From assembly GCF_004216475.1 (NCBI RefSeq), contig NZ_CP022303.1, positions 248,001-312,000 of the forward strand: a stretch of DNA of 64,000 bases, given 5' to 3'. Below the pieces are notes generated by a model. That model was not told where the DNA came from and ran no database searches. It worked only from the letters and a program-made list of their open reading frames with translations. The stretch comes from Thalassococcus sp. S3. Its GTDB lineage: Bacteria > Pseudomonadota > Alphaproteobacteria > Rhodobacterales > Rhodobacteraceae. This document shows, one piece after another, positions 28,539 through 38,007 of the stretch. The first letter of the stretch is position 1. Every line of letters begins with the position of its first letter. A program made the translations under genes and the position numbers.

Positions 28539-29156
28539 ATGGGCGAAGCCGCTGAGATTGTGCGCACGGGCCGAAAGTTCGATCAGGTCCTGGAAGGCGC
28601 ACGGCAGGTGTTCATGACAGACGGCTTCGAAGGGGCGAGCGTTGATGACATTGCACGCGCCGCCGGCGTCTCCAAAGCAACGCTCTACAGCTACTTTCCT
28701 GACAAGCGGCTTTTGTTCATGGAGGTGGCGCGTCTCGAATGCGCGCGGCAGGCTGACGAATCCGTCGAGATGCTGGAGGCAAAGGAGCCCCCGGCTGAGG
28801 TGCTGCGCTATGCGGCGGAGCGGATGCTCTCGTTCATTCTGTCGGATCTGGGCCAGCGTGTCTTTCGTATCTGCGTGGCCGAGGCCGACCGCTTTCCCGA
28901 TCTGGGCCGCCAGTTCTACGAAAGTGGGCCCATGGTCGTGCGCGAACGGATGAAGACGTATTTCAAATGCGCGGTAAACCGGGGAGAGTTGCGGATAGAG
29001 GATTTCGACCTCGCCGCCGATCAATTCGCCGAATTGTGCAAGGCTGACCTATTTCCCCGCCTTGTCTTCAACATCGACACCGAATTCACTGAGACGGAGG
29101 TGGCCCGCGTCATCGACGGCGCGGTCACAACCTTCATGGCGCGCTACGGGACCTAG
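28539..29156 (+). CDS. TetR/AcrR family transcriptional regulator
   Basis: The 205-residue regulator has an N-terminal TetR helix-turn-helix (about 12-58) including GARQVFMTDGFEGASVDDIARAAG and VSKATLYSYFPDKRLLF. The C-terminal ligand domain resembles the AefR-like/TetR_C group (QRVFRICVAEADRFPDLGRQFY). The ATG at 28539 has a GAAGGGAG site. It is divergent from mbfA with a promoter/operator between them, so it may control itself and possibly the iron exporter. The target is not proven. Its 3' end overlaps the convergent NYN gene by 4 bp. Confidence 0.88.
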   Translation: MGEAAEIVRTGRKFDQVLEGARQVFMTDGFEGASVDDIARAAGVSKATLYSYFPDKRLLFMEVARLECARQADESVEMLEAKEPPAEVLRYAAERMLSFILSDLGQRVFRICVAEADRFPDLGRQFYESGPMVVRERMKTYFKCAVNRGELRIEDFDLAADQFAELCKADLFPRLVFNIDTEFTETEVARVIDGAVTTFMARYGT

Positions 29157-29863
29157 TCGGCGCGGCGCACTTCGAACCTGTTTCCCGACTTGCGCGTCTC
29201 AAACCGTTTGAGATCCTGCAGCAGATCGCTCAGCTTGCGCTTTCCATAGGTTCGGGTGTCGAAATCCGGGTTTTCGGCCTGGATGTACTGTCCCAACTGT
29301 CCCAGCGCATACCATTCGCCGTCCTGTGGGATCTTGTCCATCGCCCTGAGGATCAGCGGCACCGCGTCCTGCGGAGGGGTCTTGCGTGCGCTGGCCTTGC
29401 CCTTGGGGGCAGGTTCACTTTCCTCCACGATATTTTCGATCAGGATGAAGCGGTTGCAAACGTTGCGCAGTGCTTCCGGTGCCTTGGCCTCCCCGATCCC
29501 GATCACGTCCAGCCCCTGTTCACGCACCCTGTTGGCCAGCGCAGTGAAATCGCTGTCCGAACTCACCAGCACAAAGCCGTCGAACCGGCCTGTATGCAGG
29601 ATATCCATCGCGTCGATGACTAGGCCGATATCGCTGGCATTCTTGCCTTTCGTATTGGCTGTCTCCTGATGCGCGACCAGCCCCAGATCGCGCACCACGC
29701 CGGACCACGTGTTCAGCCGCCCTGACGACCAGTCGCCATAGACCCGCCGCAACGCAGGCTCCCCGAAGGAAGTTATTTCCTTCAGGATCGCACCGGCAAA
29801 CTTGGCCGGAATGTTGTCGGCGTCGATCAGAACCGCATAAAGCGGGCGGTCACGGTCGGGCAT
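29153..29863 (-). CDS. NYN domain protein with C-terminal OST-HTH/LOTUS domain
   Basis: The 236-residue protein has an N-terminal NYN (PIN-like RNase) domain with acidic catalytic residues in AVLIDADNIP, SDIGLVIDAMDIL and VSSDSDFTALA. A C-terminal OST-HTH/LOTUS-type domain (about 160-230, including EWYALGQLGQYIQ and YGKRKLSDLLQDL) follows a charged linker. This arrangement suggests an RNA-binding nuclease. The ATG at 29863 has AAAGGA upstream, and an upstream GTG at 29902 is less likely. It lies 53 bp downstream of adhC. Confidence 0.85.
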   Translation of the reverse strand: MPDRDRPLYAVLIDADNIPAKFAGAILKEITSFGEPALRRVYGDWSSGRLNTWSGVVRDLGLVAHQETANTKGKNASDIGLVIDAMDILHTGRFDGFVLVSSDSDFTALANRVREQGLDVIGIGEAKAPEALRNVCNRFILIENIVEESEPAPKGKASARKTPPQDAVPLILRAMDKIPQDGEWYALGQLGQYIQAENPDFDTRTYGKRKLSDLLQDLKRFETRKSGNRFEVRRAD

Positions 29864-29916
29864 CTTCCGGCGTCCTTTCGGTCTGGCTCTGTTGCCAGAC
29901 ACTTAGTCAGCAAGGG

Positions 29917-31029
29917 TTAATAAAGCACCACCGACCGAATACTTTCGCCCGCATGCATCAGATCGAACCCCTTGTTGATGTCCTCCAGCGGCATCGTGTG
30001 GGTGATCATCGGGTCGATCTCGATCTTGCCGTCCATATACCAGTCCACGATCTTGGGCACATCCGTCCGTCCCCGCGCGCCGCCAAACGCCGTTCCGCGC
30101 CAGGACCGTCCGGTAACGAGTTGGAATGGCCGCGTGCTGATCTCCGCGCCTGCAGGGGCCACGCCGATGATGATGCTCTCGCCCCAGCCCTTATGCGCCG
30201 ATTCCAAGGCGTCGCGCATCACCTGCACGTTGCCTGTCGCGTCAAATGTGTAATCCGCGCCGCCCTTGGTGAGGTTGACGAGGTACGGGACCAGATCGTC
30301 CTCGACCTCCTTGGGGTTCACAAAATCCGTCATGCCAAAGCGTTCAGCCATCGCCACCTTGTCGGGGTTCAGATCCACGCCCACGATCTGATCCGCGCCA
30401 GCGAGCCTCAGCCCCTGGATGACGTTCAGCCCGATCCCGCCGAGGCCGAACACGATGGCGCGCGATCCGATCTCCACCTTGGCGGTGTTGATCACCGCGC
30501 CGATGCCCGTCGTCACCCCGCAGCCGATATAGCAGACCTTGTCAAACGGCGCGTCCGGGCGGATCTTGGCCAGCGCGATTTCGGGCAGCACCGTGTGATT
30601 GGCGAAAGTCGAGCAGCCCATGTAGTGCAGGATCGGGTCGCCATCGAGGGTCGAGAAGCGGCTGGTCCCGTCGGGCATCACGCCCTTGCCCTGCGTCTCC
30701 CGGATCGATTGGCAGAGGTTCGTCTTGGGGTGCAGGCAATATTCGCATTCCCGGCATTCCGGCGTGTAAAGCGGGATGACGTGGTCACCGGGCTTGAGGC
30801 TGGTGACGCCCTCGCCCACCTCCACCACGACGCCCGCGCCCTCGTGGCCCAGGATCGCGGGGAACAGGCCTTCCGGATCCGCGCCCGACAGGGTGAATTC
30901 ATCCGTGTGGCAGATGCCCGTGGCCTTGACCTCGACCAGCACCTCGCCCGCGCGCGGGCCGTCGAGGTTCACCTCCATGATTTCAAGTGGTTTTCCGGCC
31001 TCAACGGCAACGGCGGCACGGGTGCGCAT
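29917..31029 (-). CDS. adhC: S-(hydroxymethyl)glutathione dehydrogenase, class III alcohol dehydrogenase
   Basis: The 370-residue zinc enzyme oxidises S-hydroxymethylglutathione (formaldehyde adduct) with NAD+. Catalytic-zinc residues are in [14 protein letters not shown] and GHEGAGVV. The structural-zinc cysteines are in [15 protein letters not shown], and the NAD-binding loop is [13 protein letters not shown]. Start at 31029 has a GGAG site and gives the family length of about 370. It should act with fghA (25565-26395). Followed by the NYN gene. Confidence 0.95.
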   Translation of the reverse strand: MRTRAAVAVEAGKPLEIMEVNLDGPRAGEVLVEVKATGICHTDEFTLSGADPEGLFPAILGHEGAGVVVEVGEGVTSLKPGDHVIPLYTPECRECEYCLHPKTNLCQSIRETQGKGVMPDGTSRFSTLDGDPILHYMGCSTFANHTVLPEIALAKIRPDAPFDKVCYIGCGVTTGIGAVINTAKVEIGSRAIVFGLGGIGLNVIQGLRLAGADQIVGVDLNPDKVAMAERFGMTDFVNPKEVEDDLVPYLVNLTKGGADYTFDATGNVQVMRDALESAHKGWGESIIIGVAPAGAEISTRPFQLVTGRSWRGTAFGGARGRTDVPKIVDWYMDGKIEIDPMITHTMPLEDINKGFDLMHAGESIRSVVLY

Positions 31030-31103
31030 GGCGTTCTCCTCCCTTCGGGTCTTTTCCGGACCCTGTTGCAGATTGTCTTTTGAAGCAAGCCTTTGTGCGC
31101 TGT

Positions 31104-32279
31104 TCAGGCGGCGATGGCAGCCCTCTCCCTTGCGAACAGGGCAGCGATGCCGCCCATGGCGGACGCGATGAGCATGATCGTCAACAAGGTTGCCGGTGAC
31201 GGAACTGCGCTCAGCAAAAGGCCGGTGACCCATGTCAGAATGGCTCCGAACGCGACGTTCACGGACCCGCCCAGCCCCGCAGCGCTGCCCGCCAGATCAG
31301 GCCGCACCGACATCGCACCCGCATTCGTGTTGGGCATGGTCAGGCCGTTGCCCAGCCCGACGAAGATCGTGAGGCCAAAGAAACTGGCCGGTGTGAAAAT
31401 GCCGGAAGCCAGAAAGCCCAGCCCGATGACCATGCTGACCGATGCGACCGTGCGCCCGGCCAGAATCATCGGGATCAGCCCGAACCGCATCGAATAGCGG
31501 CCCGACAGAAAACTGCCGGTCATGAACCCCGCCGTGATGCTGCCCAGATAGACGCCAAGCGCCGAGGTCGAGAGGCCCAGGCTCTGGCTCGCCACCAGCG
31601 GCGTGCCGGTCAGGAACGCGTAGAAAGCCCCTGTCGAAAAGGCGCTGCACATGGCAAAGCCCCAAAAGCGCCGTTGCCCCAGCAGATCGCGGTAGGCGCG
31701 CATCTGCTCTTTGAGGGATTGGTCGCTGCTCCGCCGCGTTTCCTCCAAATCATAGGCGCACCAGAGCAACAGCAGGCTGCCTGCAACCGTGTAGACGGCA
31801 AAGCTCGCCCGCCAGCCAAAACCGCTTTCCAGCACCCCGCCCAGAACCGGGCCCAGCATCGGCGCAACGGCCATCGCCATGGCAATATAGCCGATCAGGC
31901 TGGCGGCCTTGCGCTCCTCCACTCTATCCCGGACGATGGCCATCGACATCGTATGCCCCGCAATCACCGCGCCCTGCAGCAGCCGCCCGGCCAGAAACGT
32001 GGTGATGTCCTGAGCCAGAAGGCAGATCAGCGAGGCCCCGGCAAAGATCGCAAGCGCCGCTAGCAGAACCGGCCTGCGCCCGTAGCGATCCGACAGCGGC
32101 CCCGCGATCAGTTGCAGCACGCCGGTGACTGCCAGATATCCCGCGATAGCAACGCTTACCGTTGCATAATCCACCTCAAACTCCGCGGCGATGCCGGGCA
32201 GCGAGGGCAGGAACATGTTCAGCGACAGCGTGGAGAGCGCCGTCAGCAGGATCAGGGTGATGAGGGTTTTGCGGTCCAT
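31104..32279 (-). CDS. Bcr/CflA family multidrug efflux MFS transporter
   Basis: The 391-residue drug:proton antiporter has about twelve spans. Motif A is [14 protein letters not shown] after span 2, followed by [21 protein letters not shown], which is typical of Bcr/CflA-type drug exporters, and [21 protein letters not shown]. Start at 32279 has a GGAAAG site. A 15-codon leader ORF and a Rho-independent hairpin lie directly upstream, which suggests ribosome-mediated attenuation of this gene. The drug substrate is unknown. Confidence 0.9.
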   Translation of the reverse strand: MDRKTLITLILLTALSTLSLNMFLPSLPGIAAEFEVDYATVSVAIAGYLAVTGVLQLIAGPLSDRYGRRPVLLAALAIFAGASLICLLAQDITTFLAGRLLQGAVIAGHTMSMAIVRDRVEERKAASLIGYIAMAMAVAPMLGPVLGGVLESGFGWRASFAVYTVAGSLLLLWCAYDLEETRRSSDQSLKEQMRAYRDLLGQRRFWGFAMCSAFSTGAFYAFLTGTPLVASQSLGLSTSALGVYLGSITAGFMTGSFLSGRYSMRFGLIPMILAGRTVASVSMVIGLGFLASGIFTPASFFGLTIFVGLGNGLTMPNTNAGAMSVRPDLAGSAAGLGGSVNVAFGAILTWVTGLLLSAVPSPATLLTIMLIASAMGGIAALFARERAAIAA

Positions 32280-32306
32280 GGTCTTTCCAGGGTGAGGGGC
32301 GGGCAC

Positions 32307-32333
32307 AAAAAAGCCCCCGAGGATGTCGGGGGC
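32307..32333 (-). terminator. terminator/attenuator between leader ORF and MFS gene
   Basis: Read on the minus strand, GCCCCCGA (32333-32326) and TCGGGGGC (32320-32313) form an 8-bp perfect stem with a 5-nt loop and are followed by TTTTTT (32312-32307). It lies 28 bp upstream of the MFS start. It could end the dnaE2 transcript, the short leader transcript, or both. Confidence 0.85.
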
Positions 32334-32359
32334 GCATGGGTCAGGATATGGTCTGCCGG

Positions 32360-32407
32360 TTACCGGCCCATGCGCATCCTGCCTACGACGATTACGATCT
32401 GTTTCAT
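32360..32407 (-). CDS. 15-residue leader peptide upstream of MFS exporter
   Basis: A 15-codon ORF (MKQIVIVVGRMRMGR, stop TAA) sits between dnaE2 and the MFS gene. It has no ribosome-binding site, but a consensus -35 (TTGACA) and weak -10 upstream place a likely transcript start at its ATG, as in leaderless trpL leader ORFs of rhizobia. Nine bases in its last codons, CCCATGCGC on the plus strand at 32367-32375, are perfectly complementary to 32332-32340, just before the terminator stem. An alternative fold controlled by ribosome position is therefore possible. The product is probably not a functional protein. Confidence 0.5.
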   Translation of the reverse strand: MKQIVIVVGRMRMGR

Positions 32408-32415
32408 GAGAGCGA

Positions 32416-32444
32416 CGCTAGAGGGCAGGAACCGCCCCTGTCAA
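32416..32444 (-). promoter_or_regulatory. promoter candidate for the leader ORF
   Basis: On the minus strand a perfect TTGACA (32444-32439) overlapping the dnaE2 stop is followed after 17 bp by CTAGCG (32421-32416), a poor -10. The leader ATG begins 8 bp later. The -35 is strong, the -10 is weak. Confidence 0.4.
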
Positions 32445-35400
32445 TGAAAGTCCCGGCTTTTGGGGATGACGCGTACGTTGCGTGGATGCCGGGCGGTGTG
32501 GGACGGCAACGGGTTGATCACGTGATCGGCGCGCGCCAGTTCCGGCGTCAGCTCATCCTCCGACAGGTTGATCAGGGCTGCCGTGTCGTCGATGATCCTG
32601 TGAGCGACCACATGGATCACATCCGCATCCTTCTGCACCATGCCATGCACCGCCATCAGCCTTGCGCCCATCACCTCCTTGCGGCTGCGTGCCAGCATGT
32701 CGGGCCAGACGACGATATTCACCACGCCCGTCTCATCCTCGATCGTCACGAAAACCACGCCCTTGGCACTGCCCGGCCTCTGCCGGATCAGCACGATCCC
32801 CGAGACCGAGACGGGCTGGCCGAACCGCATCGACCACAGCTCTGACGCGGGCGTAAAGCCCTGTCGGCTATAGCCCGTCCGCAAAAATGACATCGGATGC
32901 GCCTTCAATGACAACCCCGTCGTCTGGTAATCCGCCACCACATGTTCGCTCAGCGGCATGGCGGGCAGCAGCACGTCCCGGTCCGCGCCTTCGTCCCGTG
33001 CGTCATCTTTGGTGAAAAGCGGCAGGGCCGGGGCCGCCTTGACCGCCCGCGCGTCCCAAAGGGCCGCGCGCCGGTCCTTGCCCATCGACCGGAATGCATC
33101 CGCCGCCGCGAGCGTCTGGACCCCCCTGGCCGTGACACCTGCCCGGCGCAGCGCCTCCACATCCGCATAAGGCGCGCCGCGCCCGGCGATCAGGCGTGTC
33201 GCGTCGGCCTCCGCAAAGCCGTCGATCTGGCGCAGGCCCAGCCTCAGCGCGTATTCTCCGTCGCCCCGCGGCTCCAGCGTGTTGTCCCAGTCGCTCATAT
33301 TCACATCCGCCTCCAGCACGGCCACGCCATGGCCCCGCGCATCGCGGATGATCTGGGCGGGGGCGTAGAACCCCATGGGCTGCGAATTCAGCAGACCGCA
33401 GGCGAAGACCTCCGGGTAATGCCACTTGATCCAGCTTGAGATATAGACGAGATGCGCGAAACTCGCCGCGTGGCTTTCGGGAAAGCCGTATTCGCCGAAG
33501 CCTTCGATCTGGCTGAAACAGCGTGCCGCGAATTCCGGCTCGTAGCCGCGTTCGACCATGCGGCTCACCATCTTCTCCTTGTGTTCCGTCACCATGCCTC
33601 GGGACCGGAAGGTGGCCATCGCCTTGCGGAGCTGGTTCGCCTCCACCGGCGTGAACGTCGCTGCAACCATCGCGATCTTCATCGCCTGTTCCTGAAAGAT
33701 CGGCACGCCCAGCGTTCGCCTGAGGATGTTTTTCAGCTCATCGGGGTCATGTTCGGGGCCGGGGGACGGATAACGTTCCGGCTCCTTGCCCTGCCTGCGC
33801 CGCAGATAGGGATGGACCATATCGCCCTGAATGGGGCCGGGTCGGACGATGGCGACCTGAATGACCAGATCGTAGAATTTGCGTGGCTTCAGCCGTGGCA
33901 GCATGTTCATCTGCGCCCTGCTTTCCACCTGAAAGACGCCCAGACTGTCGCCTTTGCAGAGCATGTCGTAGACCGCTGAATCTTCCTGCGGGACAGTGGC
34001 CAGCCCGAATTCCTGCCCGTGATGCGCCTTGATCAGATCAAAGCATTTGCGGATGCAGGTCAGCATCCCCAGCGCCAGCACATCGACCTTAAGGATACCG
34101 AGCGCGTCGATATCATCCTTGTCCCACTCGATGAAAGTACGGTCTGCCATCGCGCCGTTGCCGATGGGCACCGTTTCTGTCAGCGGGCGTTCGGTCAGGA
34201 TGAATCCGCCCACATGTTGGCTGAGGTGCCGGGGCATCCCGATCAACTGGTCGGCCAGCGCAATCGTGCGTTTCAGATGTGGGTCCTGCAGATCCAGCCC
34301 CGCCTCATCCACCTTCAGATCCTGCCCCGATGTGCCCCAACTGCCCCAGACCGTCTTGGCCAGCGCGCTCGTGACATCCTCCGACAGGCCCATGACCTTG
34401 CCTACCTCCCGGATTGCCATGCGGGGGCGGTAATGGATGACGGTGGCGCAGAGGCCCGCCTTGTCGCGACCGTAGTGCTTGTATATATGCTGGATCACCT
34501 CTTCGCGCCGCTCATGTTCGAAATCGACGTCGATATCGGGCGGCTCCCTGCGCTCTTCCGAGATGAATCGTTCGAACAGCAACTCATGCTGCGCCGGGTC
34601 CACCCCGGTGATCTTGAGGCAATAGCACACCGCGCTGTTGGCCGCTGATCCACGGCCTTGACACAGGATGCCCTTGTCGCGTGCATAAAGAACGATATCG
34701 CGGATCGTCAGGAAATAGCGGGAGATCTCCATCTTCGCCATCAGCGCCAGCTCTTTCTCCAGCGTCGCCTTGACACCCTCCGGCACGCCGCCCGGATAGC
34801 GGTCCTTCGCACCCTCCCAGGTCAGTTTGGCCAGATAGCTGTCGACATCCTCCCCCTCGGGCAGTGTCTCGTCGGGGTATTCATAGCGCAGGTCGGTAAG
34901 GCGGAAGGTGCAGGCCTCCAGGATCCTTCGGCTCTCGTCGATGGCCTCCGGCCAGTCCTGAAACAGCCTCAGCATCTCGCCCGGCCCTTTCAGGTGCCGT
35001 TCCGCATTGGCATTCAGGCGCAGCCCCGCCTGTGTGATGGTGGTCTTCTCGCGGATGCAGGTCATCACGTCCTGCAAGGGGCGGCGTGCGGCTGTATGGT
35101 AATGCACGTCATTGGTGGCCAGCAGGCGCAGGCCATGCTGCCGGGCCAGCGTCGCCAGCCGGTTGATCCGCGCCTGATCGTCCCCGCGATAAAGGTAGGA
35201 GGCCGCGATATGGCTCAGCCCCGGCAGCACCGCCTTCATCCTTGGCAGTTCCGAGGCGAGAAGGCCGATATTCTCCCCCGGCAGCGCGATCAGGATCACC
35301 TCGTCATTCAGGATCTGCCCGGCCATCGCCAGTGTCAGATCACAGACCCCCTTGCGCTGCCATTGCCCCTGATGATCCGTCATCTTGCCGGTCGACAGCA

Positions 35401-35743
35401 GCTTGCAGAGCGACCCGTACCCCTCCCTCGTGCGCGGATAGGCAAGCAGGCCGGGCGCATCCAGAAATTCCAGACGGCAGCCGATCACGGGCCGCATCTG
35501 CGCCGTCTTTGCCGCCGTATGAACGCGCACGACGCCGGCCATGGAATTCGCATCCGCGATCCCGATCGCGTCATAGCCCAGATCATGCGCTGTCTGCACC
35601 AGATCGACCGGGTCCGACGCGCCCCGCAGGAACGAGAAGTTCGACACCAGCCCCAATTCCACGAAGGGCGCTTCGGGGTTCGGCGCGAAACCTTCGCTGT
35701 CCTCTAGCGTCTTGCGGTCGGGGGTGAGGGAGGCTTCGGGCAT
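32441..35743 (-). CDS. dnaE2: error-prone DNA polymerase DnaE2 (ImuC)
   Basis: The 1,100-residue protein is a C-family polymerase of the DnaE2 type, used in damage-induced translesion synthesis. The N-terminal PHP domain begins FVELGLVSNFSFLRGAS. The polymerase core contains GRGSAANSAVCYCL, PPDIDVDFEHERR (active-site acidic residues), and FLTERPL-type fingers followed by QVAIVRPGPIQGDMVHPYL. A helix-hairpin-helix and OB-fold domain occupy the C-terminal part (FVTIEDETGVVNIVVWPD). It forms an operon with imuB (TGATG junction) and imuA, controlled by the LexA box at 37940-37954. The terminator at 32307-32333 lies downstream. Confidence 0.95.
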   Translation of the reverse strand: MPEASLTPDRKTLEDSEGFAPNPEAPFVELGLVSNFSFLRGASDPVDLVQTAHDLGYDAIGIADANSMAGVVRVHTAAKTAQMRPVIGCRLEFLDAPGLLAYPRTREGYGSLCKLLSTGKMTDHQGQWQRKGVCDLTLAMAGQILNDEVILIALPGENIGLLASELPRMKAVLPGLSHIAASYLYRGDDQARINRLATLARQHGLRLLATNDVHYHTAARRPLQDVMTCIREKTTITQAGLRLNANAERHLKGPGEMLRLFQDWPEAIDESRRILEACTFRLTDLRYEYPDETLPEGEDVDSYLAKLTWEGAKDRYPGGVPEGVKATLEKELALMAKMEISRYFLTIRDIVLYARDKGILCQGRGSAANSAVCYCLKITGVDPAQHELLFERFISEERREPPDIDVDFEHERREEVIQHIYKHYGRDKAGLCATVIHYRPRMAIREVGKVMGLSEDVTSALAKTVWGSWGTSGQDLKVDEAGLDLQDPHLKRTIALADQLIGMPRHLSQHVGGFILTERPLTETVPIGNGAMADRTFIEWDKDDIDALGILKVDVLALGMLTCIRKCFDLIKAHHGQEFGLATVPQEDSAVYDMLCKGDSLGVFQVESRAQMNMLPRLKPRKFYDLVIQVAIVRPGPIQGDMVHPYLRRRQGKEPERYPSPGPEHDPDELKNILRRTLGVPIFQEQAMKIAMVAATFTPVEANQLRKAMATFRSRGMVTEHKEKMVSRMVERGYEPEFAARCFSQIEGFGEYGFPESHAASFAHLVYISSWIKWHYPEVFACGLLNSQPMGFYAPAQIIRDARGHGVAVLEADVNMSDWDNTLEPRGDGEYALRLGLRQIDGFAEADATRLIAGRGAPYADVEALRRAGVTARGVQTLAAADAFRSMGKDRRAALWDARAVKAAPALPLFTKDDARDEGADRDVLLPAMPLSEHVVADYQTTGLSLKAHPMSFLRTGYSRQGFTPASELWSMRFGQPVSVSGIVLIRQRPGSAKGVVFVTIEDETGVVNIVVWPDMLARSRKEVMGARLMAVHGMVQKDADVIHVVAHRIIDDTAALINLSEDELTPELARADHVINPLPSHTARHPRNVRVIPKSRDFH

Positions 35744-37287
35744 CAGGCATCCAGCCCCTGCACGAACCAGCGTGGCGCCCCGCCGCGCCCGTCATCCGGC
35801 ACGCCCTCGCGGTAGATCCAGTATCGCCGCCCCTCGCTGTCCTCCACCCGGTAGTAATCGCGCAGCCGCGTCTGGGACTTTTCGCGCCACCATTCCGGTG
35901 CGATCCGCTCCGGCCCCTCGCTCTTGACGATGCGATGGGTTCGGCGCCGCCAGATCATCTGCGCGGGCGGGCCTTCGGGCACGGCATAGAGCACTTCCGC
36001 CTCCTCCGGCCGATCCAGCAGCCGCAGGGGGCGCAGTCTGGTATGGGCGGGCCAGGCCGCATCGGTATTGGAGCCCGCAAAGATCAGACGCTCCGCGCGT
36101 TCGGGGATGTGGCTATCCTGCGGGACGATGCGCAGCACGGCCTCCGGTGACAGCCGCGCGGCCAGCCGGTCGATCAGGTGGGGCAGGTCGATGCCGTCCT
36201 CGATCTTGCCCGACAGGCTATGCTGGCTTTGCGGCAGGGGTTCGGTCACCAAAGCCTCCAGCATCATCGCATCAAAGCCGAACCCGCAATCGAGCCGTTC
36301 CAGATGGCTTTCGAAAAGCTTCGCGAAATGCGCTGTGCTGCGGCTCGCCGTGCTGGTCGCGGCCTCTACGGTCGAGGTTTTGCCATCCACACGGAACCCG
36401 GTCAGCGCCAGCCGTCTTGCGCCCAGCCCCCTCTGGTCCATCTGCTCCGCCAGATCGGGCAGCAACACGCCCAGGACCTGCGCGTAATTGTCGATGTCTT
36501 CGATGGGCTCCGCCAGCTTGCGCAGGGCGCGTAGGGGCGGGTCGGGCAGCTTGGCGTCCAGCAGTTCCGGGATCGCGCCCATCGCCAGATCCAGCCGCTT
36601 GGGCGGGTTGGCGTCCAGCGCCAGATGATGCCGGAACCTCCGCGCGAGCGAGGCGCGGGGCACGGCGGCCAGCGCGCCGATTGTCTTCAACCCCAGTCGT
36701 TTGAGCAGGGTGATCGTGTCCTGATCAATCCGCAAGGCTGCCACCGGCAGCAGCGACAGCGCCTCCGCGATCTCTCCCTCAGCACAGATCTCCTGCGGCT
36801 CCGCGCTGTAGCGGGCCAGCGCCCAGGCCGCGCCGATGGTGGGTGCCACCGCCGCCCGTGCCGTCAGGCCCGCCTTGCCAAAGCTCTGCCGGATATCGGC
36901 CAGCATCGCGGCCTCCCCGCCCCAGAGGTGATCCGCCCCGGCGCTGTCCATCAAGAGCCCGTCCTTGCCATCGACCCGCACCCACGGACACCAGCGCCTT
37001 GCCCAACCCGACAGCATGCGCAGATCGCGCACGTCCGCCTCCAGCATCGCATCCTCGACCTGCAGATGCGGCACCAGCGTTTTCATGTCGGTCACCCGCG
37101 CGCCGTGTTCGATGCCCAGCTTGACGGCGGCCGCGTTCATCCCGTGGATGACCGGCCCGTGATGCCCTTCGCGTGCCAGCACGATCGGGTCCGGTTCAGA
37201 GGGTGTTTGCGGCCCGAACCTGCGCCTCCGCCACCTCTGGATGGCGAAGTGGGGCAGATAGATTGAGACGATGCGCCTTGGGCTCAT
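35743..37287 (-). CDS. imuB: ImuB, catalytically inactive Y-family polymerase-like protein
   Basis: The 514-residue Y-family relative begins RIVSIYLPHFAIQRWRRRR where active polymerases have the metal-binding D-x-D of motif I, so it lacks catalytic acids, as known for ImuB. The thumb/helix-hairpin-helix region (LKRLGLKTIGALAAVPRASLARRF) and little-finger domain remain. The C-terminal part includes LYAVPEGPPAQMIWRRR and RDYYRVEDSEGRRYWIYREG, typical of ImuB. It acts as the hub linking ImuA, DnaE2 and the beta clamp in mutasome function. It overlaps imuA by 92 bp and dnaE2 by 1 bp. Confidence 0.93.
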   Translation of the reverse strand: MSPRRIVSIYLPHFAIQRWRRRRFGPQTPSEPDPIVLAREGHHGPVIHGMNAAAVKLGIEHGARVTDMKTLVPHLQVEDAMLEADVRDLRMLSGWARRWCPWVRVDGKDGLLMDSAGADHLWGGEAAMLADIRQSFGKAGLTARAAVAPTIGAAWALARYSAEPQEICAEGEIAEALSLLPVAALRIDQDTITLLKRLGLKTIGALAAVPRASLARRFRHHLALDANPPKRLDLAMGAIPELLDAKLPDPPLRALRKLAEPIEDIDNYAQVLGVLLPDLAEQMDQRGLGARRLALTGFRVDGKTSTVEAATSTASRSTAHFAKLFESHLERLDCGFGFDAMMLEALVTEPLPQSQHSLSGKIEDGIDLPHLIDRLAARLSPEAVLRIVPQDSHIPERAERLIFAGSNTDAAWPAHTRLRPLRLLDRPEEAEVLYAVPEGPPAQMIWRRRTHRIVKSEGPERIAPEWWREKSQTRLRDYYRVEDSEGRRYWIYREGVPDDGRGGAPRWFVQGLDA

Positions 37288-37918
37288 ATCCCGCCTCCCA
37301 TGTTCCGGGGCGCATGTCGCGGCCGCGGAACAGCTCCGCCTGCCAGCGGGGCGCGCCCGGCGCCTTGGGGTCGAACCGGTGCCGGACCGATGGCAGCGCC
37401 TCCACCGCCCAGCGTCTGCGGGCCGCCGACAGGCTTCGCTGCCCGCCGATCCGCAACAGGATCACCGGCACGCCCGCGCGTTCGGCACGCATCGCCAGCC
37501 GCTTGGTCGCGGTGAAGTCGAGCGCCTTGGGATTGCCCGTGATCTCGCCAATGACAGCTCCCAGAGTCGTGCATTTCAAGCCTTCCTCCATCGCCCACAA
37601 CGCCTCTTTGGCGTTCTTCGTCCTGACCAGCGTGAACCGGGCCGGATCCGCCCCGTACCGTTTCAGCCCCGCGCCCGAGGGGCGGCCCATCTCCAGCCCC
37701 GACAGCCGGTCCTGTACCCACAGCACCTCTGCCCCCGTGGGCAGTTGCGCCAGGGCAAAGCCCCAGGCAGCGGCATCACCGGATCCGGCAAAGACCTCTG
37801 CCAGTTGTGGCAGAGACTTCGCCTCTTTCGGTGTCTCACGGCCCCTGGTCCGGGGCTGAAACCGCAATATGTCCGCGTGGGACAGGCGGTTGGGGTTCTT
37901 GATCTTCGCGCGGTCCAT
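37196..37918 (-). CDS. imuA: ImuA, RecA-like SOS mutagenesis protein
   Basis: The 240-residue protein is a shortened RecA/SulA-like ATPase relative. Visible pieces are LPQLAEVFAGSGDAAAWGFALAQLP, EVLWVQDRLSGLEMGRPSGAGL and AMEEGLKCTTLGAVIGEITG. Its position ahead of imuB and dnaE2 and the LexA box upstream make the assignment secure. A long 92-bp overlap with imuB suggests coupled translation. Together the three proteins carry out LexA-controlled translesion synthesis. Confidence 0.9.
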   Translation of the reverse strand: MDRAKIKNPNRLSHADILRFQPRTRGRETPKEAKSLPQLAEVFAGSGDAAAWGFALAQLPTGAEVLWVQDRLSGLEMGRPSGAGLKRYGADPARFTLVRTKNAKEALWAMEEGLKCTTLGAVIGEITGNPKALDFTATKRLAMRAERAGVPVILLRIGGQRSLSAARRRWAVEALPSVRHRFDPKAPGAPRWQAELFRGRDMRPGTWEAGYEPKAHRLNLSAPLRHPEVAEAQVRAANTL

Positions 37919-37939
37919 GACTCTTTAACAGATTCGCAT

Positions 37940-37954
37940 GTTCTCTATTTGTTC
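37940..37954. promoter_or_regulatory. LexA SOS box of the imuA-imuB-dnaE2 operon
   Basis: GTTC-TCTATTT-GTTC matches exactly the alphaproteobacterial LexA consensus GTTC-N7-GTTC. It lies 22 bp upstream of the imuA start. Confidence 0.88.
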
Positions 37955-38007
37955 TCATTTCAGCATTCCCGCCCTTGCAGAGTCAACAACTCTTCCCGGA
38001 CAGGGCT

